Shown here one piece after another: positions 8,753 to 17,003 of a DNA stretch of 64,000 nucleotides. The stretch is from Chitinophaga rhizosphaerae (lineage in GTDB: Bacteria; Bacteroidota; Bacteroidia; Chitinophagales; Chitinophagaceae). The DNA lies in assembly GCF_003958645.1 (NCBI RefSeq), contig NZ_RXLO01000004.1, positions 186,001-250,000 on the forward strand, written 5' to 3'. Under the pieces are notes generated by a model. It had not been told where the DNA came from and did not search any database. It saw only the letters and a list, made by a program, of their open reading frames with translations. Made by a program: the position numbers and the translations under genes. Positions within the stretch are counted from its first letter, which is position 1; the number at the start of each line of letters is the position of its first letter.

Positions 8753-10843
8753 ATGTACGCGAAAGACATTGAAATAGCCCTCGCCTCGGAAGCGAAGGCG
8801 CTGCTGTCCGGCAAATCGGGCACTCCACAGGAACTGGCCGACGCGCTGCGGCAGGTGATCCGCCATAGCGACTGGCGATATTATGTGCAGGACGATCCCG
8901 TGTTGAGCGACGAAGAGTACGACCGCCTGTTTTCCATGCTGAAAAAGCTGGAAAAAGACAACCCGGAACTGCAAACCCCGGATTCCCCCACGCAACGCGT
9001 GGCGCAGGGGCTCACGAAGAACTTCCCCACGGTGCAGCACCTCGTGCCCATGCTTAGTTTGGAGAATTCGTACAATGCAGACGACCTGCTGGACTGGGAC
9101 CGCAAGAACCGGGAAGCTTCCGGGCTGCAGGAAATCGAATATTGCGTGGAACCGAAGTTCGACGGCGCCAGCATTTCCCTCATTTACGAAAACGATATGC
9201 TGGCCCGCGGCGCCACGCGGGGCGACGGCGTGCAGGGCGACGAAATTACGGTCAACATCCGCCAGATCCGTTCCATTCCGCTTTCCGCCAACTTTTCGCG
9301 GTACGGCATCCAGCAGATAGAACTGCGGGGCGAAGTGCTCATCAATAAAAAGACATTTGCGCGGCTGAACGAACATCGTAGCGCAGACAACCTTCCGCCG
9401 CTGGCCAACCCGCGCAATGCCGCATCCGGCTCGCTGCGCATCGTGGACCCGAATGAAGTGGCGAAACGCGGGCTGGAAGCGTTCCTCTATCACATGAGTT
9501 TCCATACGATGCAGGACGGGATGGAAGAACCGCCCGCCATCCAGACCCACAGCAATACCCTCGATATGCTCTGGCAGCTGGGCTTCCGGAGCCCTGCGAA
9601 GGAAATGAAAGTAGTGAAAGGGATCGACGCCGTGATCGCGTATTGCGCCGAATCCGAGGCGCACCGCGACGATCTGCCTTACGAGATCGACGGGATGGTG
9701 ATCAAGGTGAACGATTACCAGTTGCAGGACAAACTGGGCATGACCACGCACCATCCACGCTGGGCCATGGCCTATAAATTCAAGGCGCGGCAGGCAACGA
9801 GCATCCTGCGGGACGTGGAGTTCCAGGTGGGCAGGACGGGCTCCATCACGCCCGTGGCCAAGATCGACCCCGTGCCCATCGGAGGCGTAACCGTGGCTTC
9901 CGTGAGCCTTTTCAATGAAGACGTCATCCGAGAAAAAGACCTCAAGATCGGGGATCGCGTGCTGGTGGAAAGAGCCGGCGACGTAATCCCGTACATCGTG
10001 AAATCCGTAGCCGACCTGCGCGACGGCACCGAAACCGATATCGTGTTCCCCAAGGAATGCCCGGTGTGCCACGATCCGCTGTTCAAGCCGGAAGGCGAAA
10101 GCGTGTGGCGCTGCGTGAACATCAATTGCGAAGCGCAGGTGGTGGAACGGATGATCCATTTCGTGAGCAAGGATGCGATGGACATCCGGAGCCTCGGCGA
10201 AAGCAATGTTCGCAAGTTTTACGGACTTGGCCTGCTCAAAGATGTGCCCGGCATTTACGCGCTCGATTTCGACGCCATCGGCAAACTGGAAGGCTTCGGG
10301 CCGAAATCCGTCTCCAACCTGCAGACGGCCATCGAAGCCTCGCGGGCGCAGCCGCTGCACCGGTTGATCTTCGGGCTGGGGATCCGGTATGTCGGCGAAA
10401 CTACTGCCAAAACCCTCGCCAATGCGGTATCTCACCTGCTCGATTTGGCGTCGTATACGGAAGAACAGCTCCTGGCGCTGGAAGACATCGGGCCGAAAGT
10501 TGCCGGCAGCGTACGGCAGTTTTTCCTCAACGAGGATAACATCCACATGTTGCAAAAACTCGGATCGCTCGGCCTGAACCTCGCCAGCAGCAAGGGTTCG
10601 AGATCGGAAGAGGGAACCCTTGGCGGACAAACCTTCCTGTTTACCGGCACGCTTCACAAACTGAAGCGCAGCGATGCTGAAGCAATGGTGGAGGCCCAGG
10701 GCGGGAAGATCCTCAGCGGCGTGAGCAGCAAACTCAATTACCTGATCGTGGGCGAAGATGCCGGCAGCAAACTGGAAAAAGCGAAAAAGATCAATACCGT
10801 CAAAATCCTGACGGAAGATGAATTCATAAATATGGTACAATGA
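8753..10843 (+). CDS. ligA: NAD-dependent DNA ligase
   Basis: 696 aa, full length. The order is N-terminal Ia domain (RYYVQDDPVLSDEEYD), adenylation domain with the nucleophilic lysine K135 in VEPKFDGAS, OB-fold, four-cysteine zinc finger (CPVC...CVNINC), helix-hairpin-helix repeats (ALEDIGPKVAGSV) and C-terminal BRCT domain (TFLFTGTLHKLKRSDA). It seals nicks during replication and repair using NAD+. The start ATG at 8753 gives the standard N-terminus. It overlaps tadA by 4 nt (ATGA), so the two are translationally coupled. Confidence 0.97.
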   Translation: MYAKDIEIALASEAKALLSGKSGTPQELADALRQVIRHSDWRYYVQDDPVLSDEEYDRLFSMLKKLEKDNPELQTPDSPTQRVAQGLTKNFPTVQHLVPMLSLENSYNADDLLDWDRKNREASGLQEIEYCVEPKFDGASISLIYENDMLARGATRGDGVQGDEITVNIRQIRSIPLSANFSRYGIQQIELRGEVLINKKTFARLNEHRSADNLPPLANPRNAASGSLRIVDPNEVAKRGLEAFLYHMSFHTMQDGMEEPPAIQTHSNTLDMLWQLGFRSPAKEMKVVKGIDAVIAYCAESEAHRDDLPYEIDGMVIKVNDYQLQDKLGMTTHHPRWAMAYKFKARQATSILRDVEFQVGRTGSITPVAKIDPVPIGGVTVASVSLFNEDVIREKDLKIGDRVLVERAGDVIPYIVKSVADLRDGTETDIVFPKECPVCHDPLFKPEGESVWRCVNINCEAQVVERMIHFVSKDAMDIRSLGESNVRKFYGLGLLKDVPGIYALDFDAIGKLEGFGPKSVSNLQTAIEASRAQPLHRLIFGLGIRYVGETTAKTLANAVSHLLDLASYTEEQLLALEDIGPKVAGSVRQFFLNEDNIHMLQKLGSLGLNLASSKGSRSEEGTLGGQTFLFTGTLHKLKRSDAEAMVEAQGGKILSGVSSKLNYLIVGEDAGSKLEKAKKINTVKILTEDEFINMVQ

Positions 10844-11280
10844 CGGACGAGCATTTCATGCGCCAGGCCCTGAAAGAAGCGCGCCTGGCCGAAGAGAAGG
10901 GAGAAGTGCCCATTGGCGCGGTGGTGGTGATGAACGGGCAGGTGATCGGCCGGGGCCATAACCAGGTGGAGATGCTGACCGATTGTACGGCGCACGCGGA
11001 AATGATCGCGCTGACGTCGGCCTTCAATTACCTCGGTGCCAAATACCTCATGGAAGCTACGCTCTACGTAACTTTGGAACCATGCGTAATGTGCGCCGGC
11101 GCGTTGTACTGGAGCAAGATCGGGCGCATCGTGTACGCAGCGCCGGATGAAAAGAACGGCTACCGCCGGGTGACGGACGGCAAATCGCCCTTTCATCCGA
11201 AAACGAAAGTGGAAACGGGTTTACTGGGGGAAGAGAGTTTACGGATGGTGAAGGATTTCTTCCAGAAACGCAGAAAATAA
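10840..11280 (+). CDS. tadA: tRNA-specific adenosine deaminase (nucleoside deaminase)
   Basis: 146 aa with the zinc-dependent deaminase signature: HAEM (catalytic Glu) followed by PCVMCAGA. The N-terminus MRQALKEARLAEEKGEVPIG matches TadA, which deaminates A34 to inosine in tRNA-Arg(ACG). Other nucleoside deaminases share the fold, but the length and N-terminus favour TadA. Its ATG overlaps the ligA stop, and a strong terminator follows at once. Confidence 0.92.
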   Translation: MTDEHFMRQALKEARLAEEKGEVPIGAVVVMNGQVIGRGHNQVEMLTDCTAHAEMIALTSAFNYLGAKYLMEATLYVTLEPCVMCAGALYWSKIGRIVYAAPDEKNGYRRVTDGKSPFHPKTKVETGLLGEESLRMVKDFFQKRRK

Positions 11281-11284
11281 GGAA

Positions 11285-11312
11285 CGGCGGCCTTTTCGGG
11301 CCGCCGTTTTTT
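11285..11312 (+). terminator. Intrinsic terminator of ligA-tadA
   Basis: CGGCGGCC (11285-11292), loop TTTTCG, GGCCGCCG (11299-11306), then six T. It begins 5 nt after the tadA stop. Confidence 0.9.
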
Positions 11313-11387
11313 CATCATCAAAACGTGCGCCGGATCATCGCCTGTGCACTTACCTTGCGCGGAACCTGCCTTCCGCGTTTTTCGTTT

Positions 11388-11443
11388 ATGGATACCGGTG
11401 TGTTCCGGAATGGAAATTATGCCTGCGAAGGCGGGAATTCAAC
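11388..11443 (+). repeat. Possible degenerate 'PAKAGIQ'-type intergenic repeat
   Basis: The stretch conceptually encodes WIPVCSGMEIMPAKAGIQ. That resembles the short peptide signatures (WIPAFAGMT / PAKAGIQ) that arise when the common proteobacterial interspersed palindromic repeat is translated. It contains the typical core TGCCTGCGAAGGCGGGAAT. It lies between two terminators in an otherwise non-coding 276-bp gap. Identification is by eye and tentative. Confidence 0.35.
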
Positions 11444-11502
11444 GGGAAGCCGGTGAAGTACAGGAACGGGAAGCCGGGATGGCGGAGCGGCGGGATGTAG
11501 TG

Positions 11503-11537
11503 AAAAAACGAAAGCGGCCCGCCGGGGGCCGCTTTCG
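11503..11537 (-). terminator. Intrinsic terminator of the SPFH gene
   Basis: CGAAAGCGGCCC (11509-11520) pairs perfectly with GGGCCGCTTTCG (11526-11537) over a 5-nt loop. The A-run at 11503-11508 becomes the U-run of the minus-strand transcript. It lies 20 nt past the SPFH stop. Confidence 0.9.
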
Positions 11538-11556
11538 TGCTATAAAAAATGCGCTG

Positions 11557-12501
11557 TTATTTCTTGAACTGCATGTTTTCGGGGGCCATCATCTGGTTGA
11601 GGCCCATGAGCTGCTTCATGGTTTTTTCCATGCCTTCGGAAGAGCCGTCGAGGAAGATGACGTTGCCTTTGCCGTTTTCGGCGAAATTCTTGATGCCTTC
11701 TACCCACATGGAAAACAGGATCACGGAAGTGTCCATGTTGGCCTGTTGCATTTCGCGGGCGGCGAGGCTCATACCCTTGGCCACTTCTTCCCGGAAGAGG
11801 GCCACGCCTTTACCGCGGAGCTGGGCGGCCTGGCGCTCGGCTTCCGCGGCGATCTTGATGGCGTTACCATCGGCTTCGGCGGCTTTGGTTTTGGTGATGA
11901 GGAGGGCCTGGCCTTCGTTCTCGGCGGCAGCTTTCAGGTTGTTGGACGCTACTACCTGCGCCATGGAGCGCATGATGGCTTCGTCGAACGTAATATCGTT
12001 CATCTGGAGATCGAGGAGGTGGAAGCCCCACTGTTCCAGGGTTTGATCGATCTGTTCTTTCACGTGCTCGGTGATGTCGCGGCGGAGGCCGAGTACTTCA
12101 GACTGGCGTTTGGTGGCTACGAACCCGCGGATGGAGCCTTCGATGGTGCGCACGAGCGCCTGCATGAAAGAGCGTTCGTCCATGAATTTGAAGGCTACGT
12201 TCTTGACCGTCTCTTCTTCCTGGTTATACACGGAATACAGGAGCATGGCCTTGAAGTATACATTGGCCTGGTCTATGGTAATGGCCTGGAATTCCAGCTC
12301 CACGGAGCGGTTCTGGATGGAGATGCGTTTGAAGACCTTTTCGATGATGGGGATCTTGAAATTGAGGCCCGGGGTGAGGAGGCGGTTGTACTTGCCGAAA
12401 ATGGTGGTTACGCCCACCGTTCCCTGTTGCACCGTAACGAACGATGACAGCACGACGAGGACCGCCAGGGCAATGAGCACATACAAAATAATGTTATCCA
12501 T
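11557..12501 (-). CDS. SPFH/Band 7 (stomatin-prohibitin-like) membrane protein
   Basis: 314 aa. One N-terminal transmembrane helix (about 4-24) is followed by a Band 7 domain (VQQGTVGVTTIFGKYNRLLT onward to about residue 190), then an alanine/glutamate-rich coiled-coil (KTKAAEADGNAIKIAAEAER) typical of stomatin-like oligomers. Such proteins form ring scaffolds in functional membrane microdomains and can modulate membrane proteases. No NfeD partner is adjacent, so it stands alone. The C-terminal part is Met/Asn-rich and carries no obvious catalytic motif. Confidence 0.92.
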   Translation of the reverse strand: MDNIILYVLIALAVLVVLSSFVTVQQGTVGVTTIFGKYNRLLTPGLNFKIPIIEKVFKRISIQNRSVELEFQAITIDQANVYFKAMLLYSVYNQEEETVKNVAFKFMDERSFMQALVRTIEGSIRGFVATKRQSEVLGLRRDITEHVKEQIDQTLEQWGFHLLDLQMNDITFDEAIMRSMAQVVASNNLKAAAENEGQALLITKTKAAEADGNAIKIAAEAERQAAQLRGKGVALFREEVAKGMSLAAREMQQANMDTSVILFSMWVEGIKNFAENGKGNVIFLDGSSEGMEKTMKQLMGLNQMMAPENMQFKK

Positions 12502-12682
12502 AGTATAAAGGAATTGAGGACCTGAAGGTAATCAAATTCCTTTACCGGAGCATCATGATGCTGTATAAGTGGGTTTTCAAACAGGAGGATGCAAGACCGG
12601 GTGCAAGGGCTTTTGTAAGCTAACAAACAATGAATGCGCCCACAACGCCGAGCTTTCGGCGAAGCAGGAATATATATCTTGA

Positions 12683-12892
12683 TTATATTTTCTGAACGTT
12701 CCGGAAAAAAATGAACACATCATCCAGTTCTATCTGCTTAAGCTGGTATGCCAACTGGGTTTTCAGGTCGGCCGTCTCTTCTTTGATTTTCCTGTACTGG
12801 TCCTTTAATGTCTGATATCTGGCAATTATCTCCTCGGGTGTGGCGGAATTGTCCAGGGCCAGGATATCATACGCCTTCTCTTCGGTTATCAT
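12683..12892 (-). CDS. Small J-domain-like protein lacking HPD (hypothetical)
   Basis: 69 aa. Residues 7-37 (AYDILALDNSATPEEIIARY, continuing QTLKDQYRKIK) follow the helix I/II spacing of DnaJ domains: YxxL, then SATxEEIxxxYxxLxxxY. Where HPD should follow, the sequence reads RKIKEE, so it should not stimulate Hsp70. The remainder is a predicted helix ending in an aromatic-rich tail (DDVFIFFRNVQKI). No family name is certain. A 24-bp palindrome (12992-13015) lies about 100 bp upstream. Confidence 0.6.
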   Translation of the reverse strand: MITEEKAYDILALDNSATPEEIIARYQTLKDQYRKIKEETADLKTQLAYQLKQIELDDVFIFFRNVQKI

Positions 12893-12991
12893 AGCGATAA
12901 GTATTACCTCTCAAAAAACTATCCAAATGAACTCCGGTATCTCTGAATCTCTCTTTTCAGGCTACTAAATTAGTGGAGTTTGCAACGCCGG

Positions 12992-13015
12992 AAAATACCC
13001 AAGCTTGGGTATTTT
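12992..13015. promoter_or_regulatory. 24-bp perfect palindrome, NarL-like 7-2-7 operator candidate
   Basis: AAAATACCCAAG followed directly by its exact complement-mirror CTTGGGTATTTT. The core is TACCCAA-GC-TTGGGTA, two heptamers in a 7-2-7 inverted arrangement as used by NarL/LuxR-type regulators. A further half-site TACCC follows (TTTTTACCC). It lies 95 bp past the stop of the PAS-LuxR gene and about 100 bp upstream of the 69-aa protein. A second copy with the same spacing lies at 41955-41976. Confidence 0.65.
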
Positions 13016-13110
13016 TACCCGCCGAAGCCCCGTCCGCACTTGCGTTGTAGCGATTTTATAAATTACGAATTGAACTTATGTAAGTTGATAATCATGTATG
13101 GGTCAGGGGG

Positions 13111-13812
13111 TTATTGTACGCCGATTTGCCTGGCGAGGGCCACGAGCTCGGGCGTATTCCTGACTTTTAATTTTAACCGGATATTTTTCCGGTGGGTTTC
13201 AACAGTATACCGGCTCAGGTTCAGCCGTTCCGCAATTTCCTTGTTATTGAAGCCGCGCGCGGCCAGCATGAAAATGTCCTTTTCCCGGGCGGTCAGCTTG
13301 TTCAATACGTCTTCGTTCCGGCGGCGCAGCACTACGCGGAGCGCCTCCGAGATCTGGTTACCCGTGTCCAAAGCGTTCGAAAAATCGAGGAATACGCAAA
13401 TCACGTCCACCACATTCCCATGCGCGTCGAACGTGAACGGCAAACCCAGCCCCACCACCCAGAACCAGTCCGGGTCGTGCTTCCGGCGCACGCGCATCAC
13501 CCCGCCGAACATCGTCTTCTTTTCCGAAAACTTCTGCTGCGAAATGGCCAGGATGCTCATATCGTCCGGGTGGGTTACCTGCCGGAAAAAATCCGTGCCC
13601 AGCGATAAAATTTCGTCACGACTGTACCCCAGCGTGTCTGTCAGTTGAACGTTGCACCAGTTCACTGCCTTTTTGGAGTTGTTGGACGTGTACAGCATCG
13701 CCGGAACCTTGTCTATAATGGCTTCCAGATGCTCCAGCCGGCTCCTCAATTGCGCATTCTCCGATAACAGTGCATCATGAGAATCGCGACTTTCTGTGCC
13801 CATGTCCTGCAT
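13111..13812 (-). CDS. PAS domain-containing LuxR-family transcriptional regulator
   Basis: 233 aa from the ATG at 13812 (a second ATG at 13803 is possible). A short N-terminal coiled segment is followed by a PAS domain (about 30-145; YTSNNSKKAVNWCNVQLTDT, a PAC-like RRKHDPDWFWVVGLG) and a C-terminal LuxR/NarL-type helix-turn-helix (about 172-230: LTAREKDIFMLAARGFNNKE, SRYTVETHRKNI). The PAS may sense a small ligand or redox state; nothing in it shows a heme or flavin contact. The frame stays open 64 codons further upstream, but those codons read as unstructured hydrophobic sequence lying in the divergent promoter region shared with sod, so I left them out. Confidence 0.88.
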   Translation of the reverse strand: MQDMGTESRDSHDALLSENAQLRSRLEHLEAIIDKVPAMLYTSNNSKKAVNWCNVQLTDTLGYSRDEILSLGTDFFRQVTHPDDMSILAISQQKFSEKKTMFGGVMRVRRKHDPDWFWVVGLGLPFTFDAHGNVVDVICVFLDFSNALDTGNQISEALRVVLRRRNEDVLNKLTAREKDIFMLAARGFNNKEIAERLNLSRYTVETHRKNIRLKLKVRNTPELVALARQIGVQ

Positions 13813-13996
13813 TATGAATGTTTTAAACAAACAATAGTGAAAACTAACGATGAATACTATACGAATATAAAAATTCGCACTGCAAATGTTATAACACCTT
13901 GATGTAAATATAAAATAAAAAGCCATATATCCAAACGCAACTCCACATGGTCTCCCAGGGCTTAACAAAGGGTATAACAACAAGAGCGATAAAGGG

Positions 13997-14028
13997 TTTG
14001 ACAATTCCGGAATCCGGCCGTAAATTTG
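13997..14028 (+). promoter_or_regulatory. Bacteroidota-type promoter of sod
   Basis: TTTG (13997-14000), 20-nt spacer, TAAATTTG (14021-14028): an exact match to TAnnTTTG at -7 with a good -33. This predicts an untranslated leader of roughly 35-40 nt. Confidence 0.7.
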
Positions 14029-14072
14029 ATGCTCTAATACAACTCAATTTCTTCACCCATAAAAATTGGATT

Positions 14073-14669
14073 ATGGCTTTTACCCTTCCTGCATTACCGT
14101 ATGCGTCCGATGCGCTGGAACCGCACTTCGATAAAATGACGATGGAAATCCATCACGGTAAGCACCACCAGGCTTATGTAGACAATCTGAACAAGGCTAT
14201 CGCAGGCACCGAGAACGAAAATAAATCCCTCGATGAGCTGGTTGCCAAAGCCGGCAGCATCAGCCCCGCAGTACGCAACAACGGCGGTGGCCACTGGAAC
14301 CACTCCTTCTTCTGGGAATCCCTCGCCCCCAACGCCGGCGGCACGCCCAGCGGCGCCCTGGCAGACGCGATCAACAGCACTTTCGGCTCTTTCGACGCCT
14401 TCAAAGAGAAATTCAACGCCGCTGGCGTTGCCCGCTTCGGCTCCGGCTGGGCCTGGCTGATCCTCAAAGACGGCAAACTCGAAATCTCTTCCACCCCTAA
14501 CCAGGACAATCCCCTGATGGACGTGGCAGAAGTGAAAGGCACTCCCATCCTGGGCGTAGACGTGTGGGAACACGCTTACTACCTCAAATACCAGAACCGC
14601 CGCGCAGAGTACCTCGCCGCTTTCTGGAACGTGGTAAACTGGGACGCAGTGAGCAAACGCTTCAAATAA
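14073..14669 (+). CDS. sod: Superoxide dismutase, Fe/Mn family
   Basis: 198 aa. All four metal ligands are visible: H27 (MEIHHGKHH), the His of [11 protein letters not shown], and the Asp and His of DVWEHAYY. It disproportionates superoxide in the cytoplasm; there is no signal peptide. Fe versus Mn preference cannot be settled by eye. The ATG at 14073 gives the canonical N-terminus [10 protein letters not shown], so the longer upstream reading frame is not used. It has its own promoter (13997-14028) and terminator (14690-14717). Confidence 0.96.
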   Translation: MAFTLPALPYASDALEPHFDKMTMEIHHGKHHQAYVDNLNKAIAGTENENKSLDELVAKAGSISPAVRNNGGGHWNHSFFWESLAPNAGGTPSGALADAINSTFGSFDAFKEKFNAAGVARFGSGWAWLILKDGKLEISSTPNQDNPLMDVAEVKGTPILGVDVWEHAYYLKYQNRRAEYLAAFWNVVNWDAVSKRFK

Positions 14670-14683
14670 GCGCACCCTCCGCA

Positions 14684-14720
14684 TAAAAAAAGCCGGTCGT
14701 CACCAGACGACCGGCTTCTT
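14684..14720. terminator. Bidirectional terminator between sod and the DUF1080 gene
   Basis: AAGCCGGTCGT (14690-14700), loop CACCAG, ACGACCGGCTT (14707-14717). The preceding A-run serves the minus-strand DUF1080 transcript. The plus-strand side is CTTATTTCG. Confidence 0.88.
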
Positions 14721-14736
14721 ATTTCGTTAGCCATCC

Positions 14737-15516
14737 TTACAGCGGCTTGATCTTCACGTTCCTGAACCAGATTTCGCTGCCGTGGTCCTGCAGGCAGATA
14801 TGGCCCTTTTTCGCAGTGCCGTACCCTTTGTAGTCTTTCCACTTTCCGGTAGCTTTCTCCTTTTCCCATTCCGGCGTCCACATCTGCGTATCCACCACTT
14901 TTTCGCCGTTCAGCCAATGTTCCACATGGCCCTTGTTCACAACGATCCGGGCGTGGTTCCATTCGCCGATGGGCTTCGCCGCCAGTTTCGCGGGCGGGTT
15001 CATGGCGTAGTTGGCGCCTGATTTCTGCCAGTCTTCGAGCTTTTCGGGAAAGTTGTTGTCGTCGATGATCTGGTATTCCGGGCCGCTCATGTACGGCGCG
15101 TCGAACGCCTCGGTCACCAGGTAGAGGATGCCGCTATTGCCCTGTGGCGCCAGCTTCCAGTCTGCCTCCAGCTCGAAATTTTCGTACTGGTCGGTGGAGA
15201 TGAGGTCTCCGCGCATATCGCTTTTATCGGTAGTGCTGCCGGTACAATGAAGCGTACCATCGAGGGCGCTCCACGTTTTGCCGTCTTTCCCCTTATAAAC
15301 GCGCCATCCGTCGAGGTTCTGGCCGTTGAACAGGAGTTTCCAGCCGGCGGATCTCTCGTCGTCAGACAAAGCGTTTGCGGCAACGGGAGCCGCGGCCACA
15401 TTTTCGTTGCCTGCCGATACCGAGTCTTTCTTTTCACCCTCAGCAGCGCCGCTGCCGCAGGAGGCAAGCCCCAGCGCGGCTACCGCAAACGCGGGTACGA
15501 TCCCTCTCTTCAACAT
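14737..15516 (-). CDS. DUF1080 (3-keto-disaccharide hydrolase family) lipoprotein
   Basis: 259 aa. The lipoprotein signal ends at LGLASC-G, followed by a Ser/Ala-rich linker to about residue 50, then a concanavalin-like DUF1080 domain (WKLLFNGQNLDGWRVYKGKD; QGNSGILYLV; GPEYQIIDD; GEWNHARIVV; KGHICLQDHGSEIWFRNVKI). Members of this family cleave 3-keto-glycosides or are found with sugar oxidoreductases. It lies 12 nt downstream of a Gfo/Idh/MocA oxidoreductase gene on the same strand, which fits oxidation of a sugar to a 3-keto form followed by cleavage. Confidence 0.9.
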   Translation of the reverse strand: MLKRGIVPAFAVAALGLASCGSGAAEGEKKDSVSAGNENVAAAPVAANALSDDERSAGWKLLFNGQNLDGWRVYKGKDGKTWSALDGTLHCTGSTTDKSDMRGDLISTDQYENFELEADWKLAPQGNSGILYLVTEAFDAPYMSGPEYQIIDDNNFPEKLEDWQKSGANYAMNPPAKLAAKPIGEWNHARIVVNKGHVEHWLNGEKVVDTQMWTPEWEKEKATGKWKDYKGYGTAKKGHICLQDHGSEIWFRNVKIKPL

Positions 15517-15528
15517 ACCGATACGATT

Positions 15529-16917
15529 TTATTTGTTAACGACTTTGAGCGCTTTCGGGTCCCAATGCATGATCCTGTTCTGGAAGTAACTGTCGTTGCA
15601 CAGCAGCGCAGGTGCCGCGGCACGGAAGCCGAACATGGCATCTTCCGCCACTTTACCTTTGGTACGCATGGCGTTGAACAGGTTGTAGAAGTGGTCGAAA
15701 TGCGCGCCTTTGTAGCCTTCTTCCGCTTCGTAGACCAGCTTGTCGGGGTCCATCATGTGCTTTCTTTCGTATACGAACTGCTTACCGTTGTCGCGGGCGT
15801 TTTTGCCGGCAGACAGCGGGTCGGAAGCATCGGATGCATTTTTATTGCGGTATACGGTCACGCGGTCCCACTCAACGGTCATGGAGCCTTCGCTACCTAC
15901 CATGCGCAGGTAGTTGGTGCCGCCGGTCCCGTCTACGAAGTTTACGCGGAGCGACAGGTTGAATGCGGGATGGATCTCGGTTTGCGGATAGTCGAACATG
16001 CCGAGCATCACGTCGGGTACTTCGCGGCCGTCTTTCCAGTAACGGAGACCGCCGGTAGCCATGATTTTCTCGGGCCCGATGGAGCCGGTCACCAGGTGGA
16101 GGCTGCTGAACAGGTGCACGAACAGGTCTCCGGAAACGCCGGTACCATAGTCGCGGTAGTTCCTCCAGCGGAAGAAGCGCAGCGGATCGAAGTCGCGTTT
16201 TTTGTTGTTGGAGAGGAACGCGTCCCAACCCACGGTAGCGGGGGAAGCGTCTGCCGGGATGGGGTATTGCCATGCACCGAAGGCAGACATACGCGCCCAG
16301 AAGCCTTCTGCGTAGTTAAGCTCGCCGATGGCGCCGTCTTTCAGCAGCTGGCGGGCTTTTTCGTTACCGAGCGAGCTAACGCCCTGGCTGCCTACCTGGT
16401 AAACCACGCCTTTATTGCGGTTTTGCGCGTCCACTACGGCGGAACCTTCGCTCACGTCATGTACCATGGGTTTTTCGCAATACACGCTCTTGCCGGCGTT
16501 CATGGCGGCAACGGAGATGTCTTTGTGCCAGGAGTCGGGCGTAGCGATGATCACGGCATCGATATCTTTCCTTTGCAGGATTTCCTTATAATCACGGGTT
16601 GTATAAATGTCGCTGCCCCATTTCTTCTTCGCGTCTGCCAGGCGGCCGTCGTACAGGTCGCAGGCGGCTACCAGTTTCACACCGGGCACCTTGATGGCTG
16701 TGTTCGCGTCTTCGGTGCCCATGCCGCCGGCGCCGATGAGTGCGATCTGGATATTGTCGTTGGCGCTGTAATGATCTTTCTGGCGCGCCAGCTGCTGAAG
16801 GCTTTTCTGGCGGTCGGCAGCGGTGATGATATTCGGGATCAGCGAAGCTCCCACAACTCCTTTCGCCAGCTTGTTGATAAAGCCACGGCGGGAATTGTTT
16901 TTGTTCTTGTCGGTCAT
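15529..16917 (-). CDS. Gfo/Idh/MocA family oxidoreductase with Tat signal
   Basis: 462 aa. The N-terminus carries a twin-arginine signal (SRRGFINKLAKGVVGASL), so the folded enzyme with its NAD(P) should be exported. The Rossmann motif reads IALIGAGGMGTED; the next conserved segments are TPDSWHKDISVAAM and YCEKPMVHD (catalytic-region EKP). The C-terminal domain is the Gfo/Idh/MocA alpha/beta sheet. It probably dehydrogenates a sugar or glycoside outside the cytoplasm. It forms a pair with the DUF1080 lipoprotein 12 nt downstream. A tatC gene for its export lies at 55711-56556. Confidence 0.92.
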   Translation of the reverse strand: MTDKNKNNSRRGFINKLAKGVVGASLIPNIITAADRQKSLQQLARQKDHYSANDNIQIALIGAGGMGTEDANTAIKVPGVKLVAACDLYDGRLADAKKKWGSDIYTTRDYKEILQRKDIDAVIIATPDSWHKDISVAAMNAGKSVYCEKPMVHDVSEGSAVVDAQNRNKGVVYQVGSQGVSSLGNEKARQLLKDGAIGELNYAEGFWARMSAFGAWQYPIPADASPATVGWDAFLSNNKKRDFDPLRFFRWRNYRDYGTGVSGDLFVHLFSSLHLVTGSIGPEKIMATGGLRYWKDGREVPDVMLGMFDYPQTEIHPAFNLSLRVNFVDGTGGTNYLRMVGSEGSMTVEWDRVTVYRNKNASDASDPLSAGKNARDNGKQFVYERKHMMDPDKLVYEAEEGYKGAHFDHFYNLFNAMRTKGKVAEDAMFGFRAAAPALLCNDSYFQNRIMHWDPKALKVVNK

Positions 16918-17003
16918 GAGTAGATACTTTTATAGATTTTACGTGTACGTGTGGTTGCTCGATTGTTCAATTTAGTTAATTATTTCAGCAAATACAATGG
17001 CAA

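Noticed and set aside
8738..10840. 700-codon open frame antisense to ligA
   Set aside because: It mirrors ligA almost end to end and has no recognisable domain. Codon bias in GC-rich genes often leaves the opposite strand open.
13947..14072. N-terminal extension of superoxide dismutase
   Set aside because: The extra residues lie over the promoter elements at 13997-14028; the ATG at 14073 gives the standard SOD start.
15247..16923. 558-codon plus-strand frame over the Gfo/Idh and DUF1080 genes
   Set aside because: It spans two real minus-strand genes and their junction, which a genuine gene would not do.
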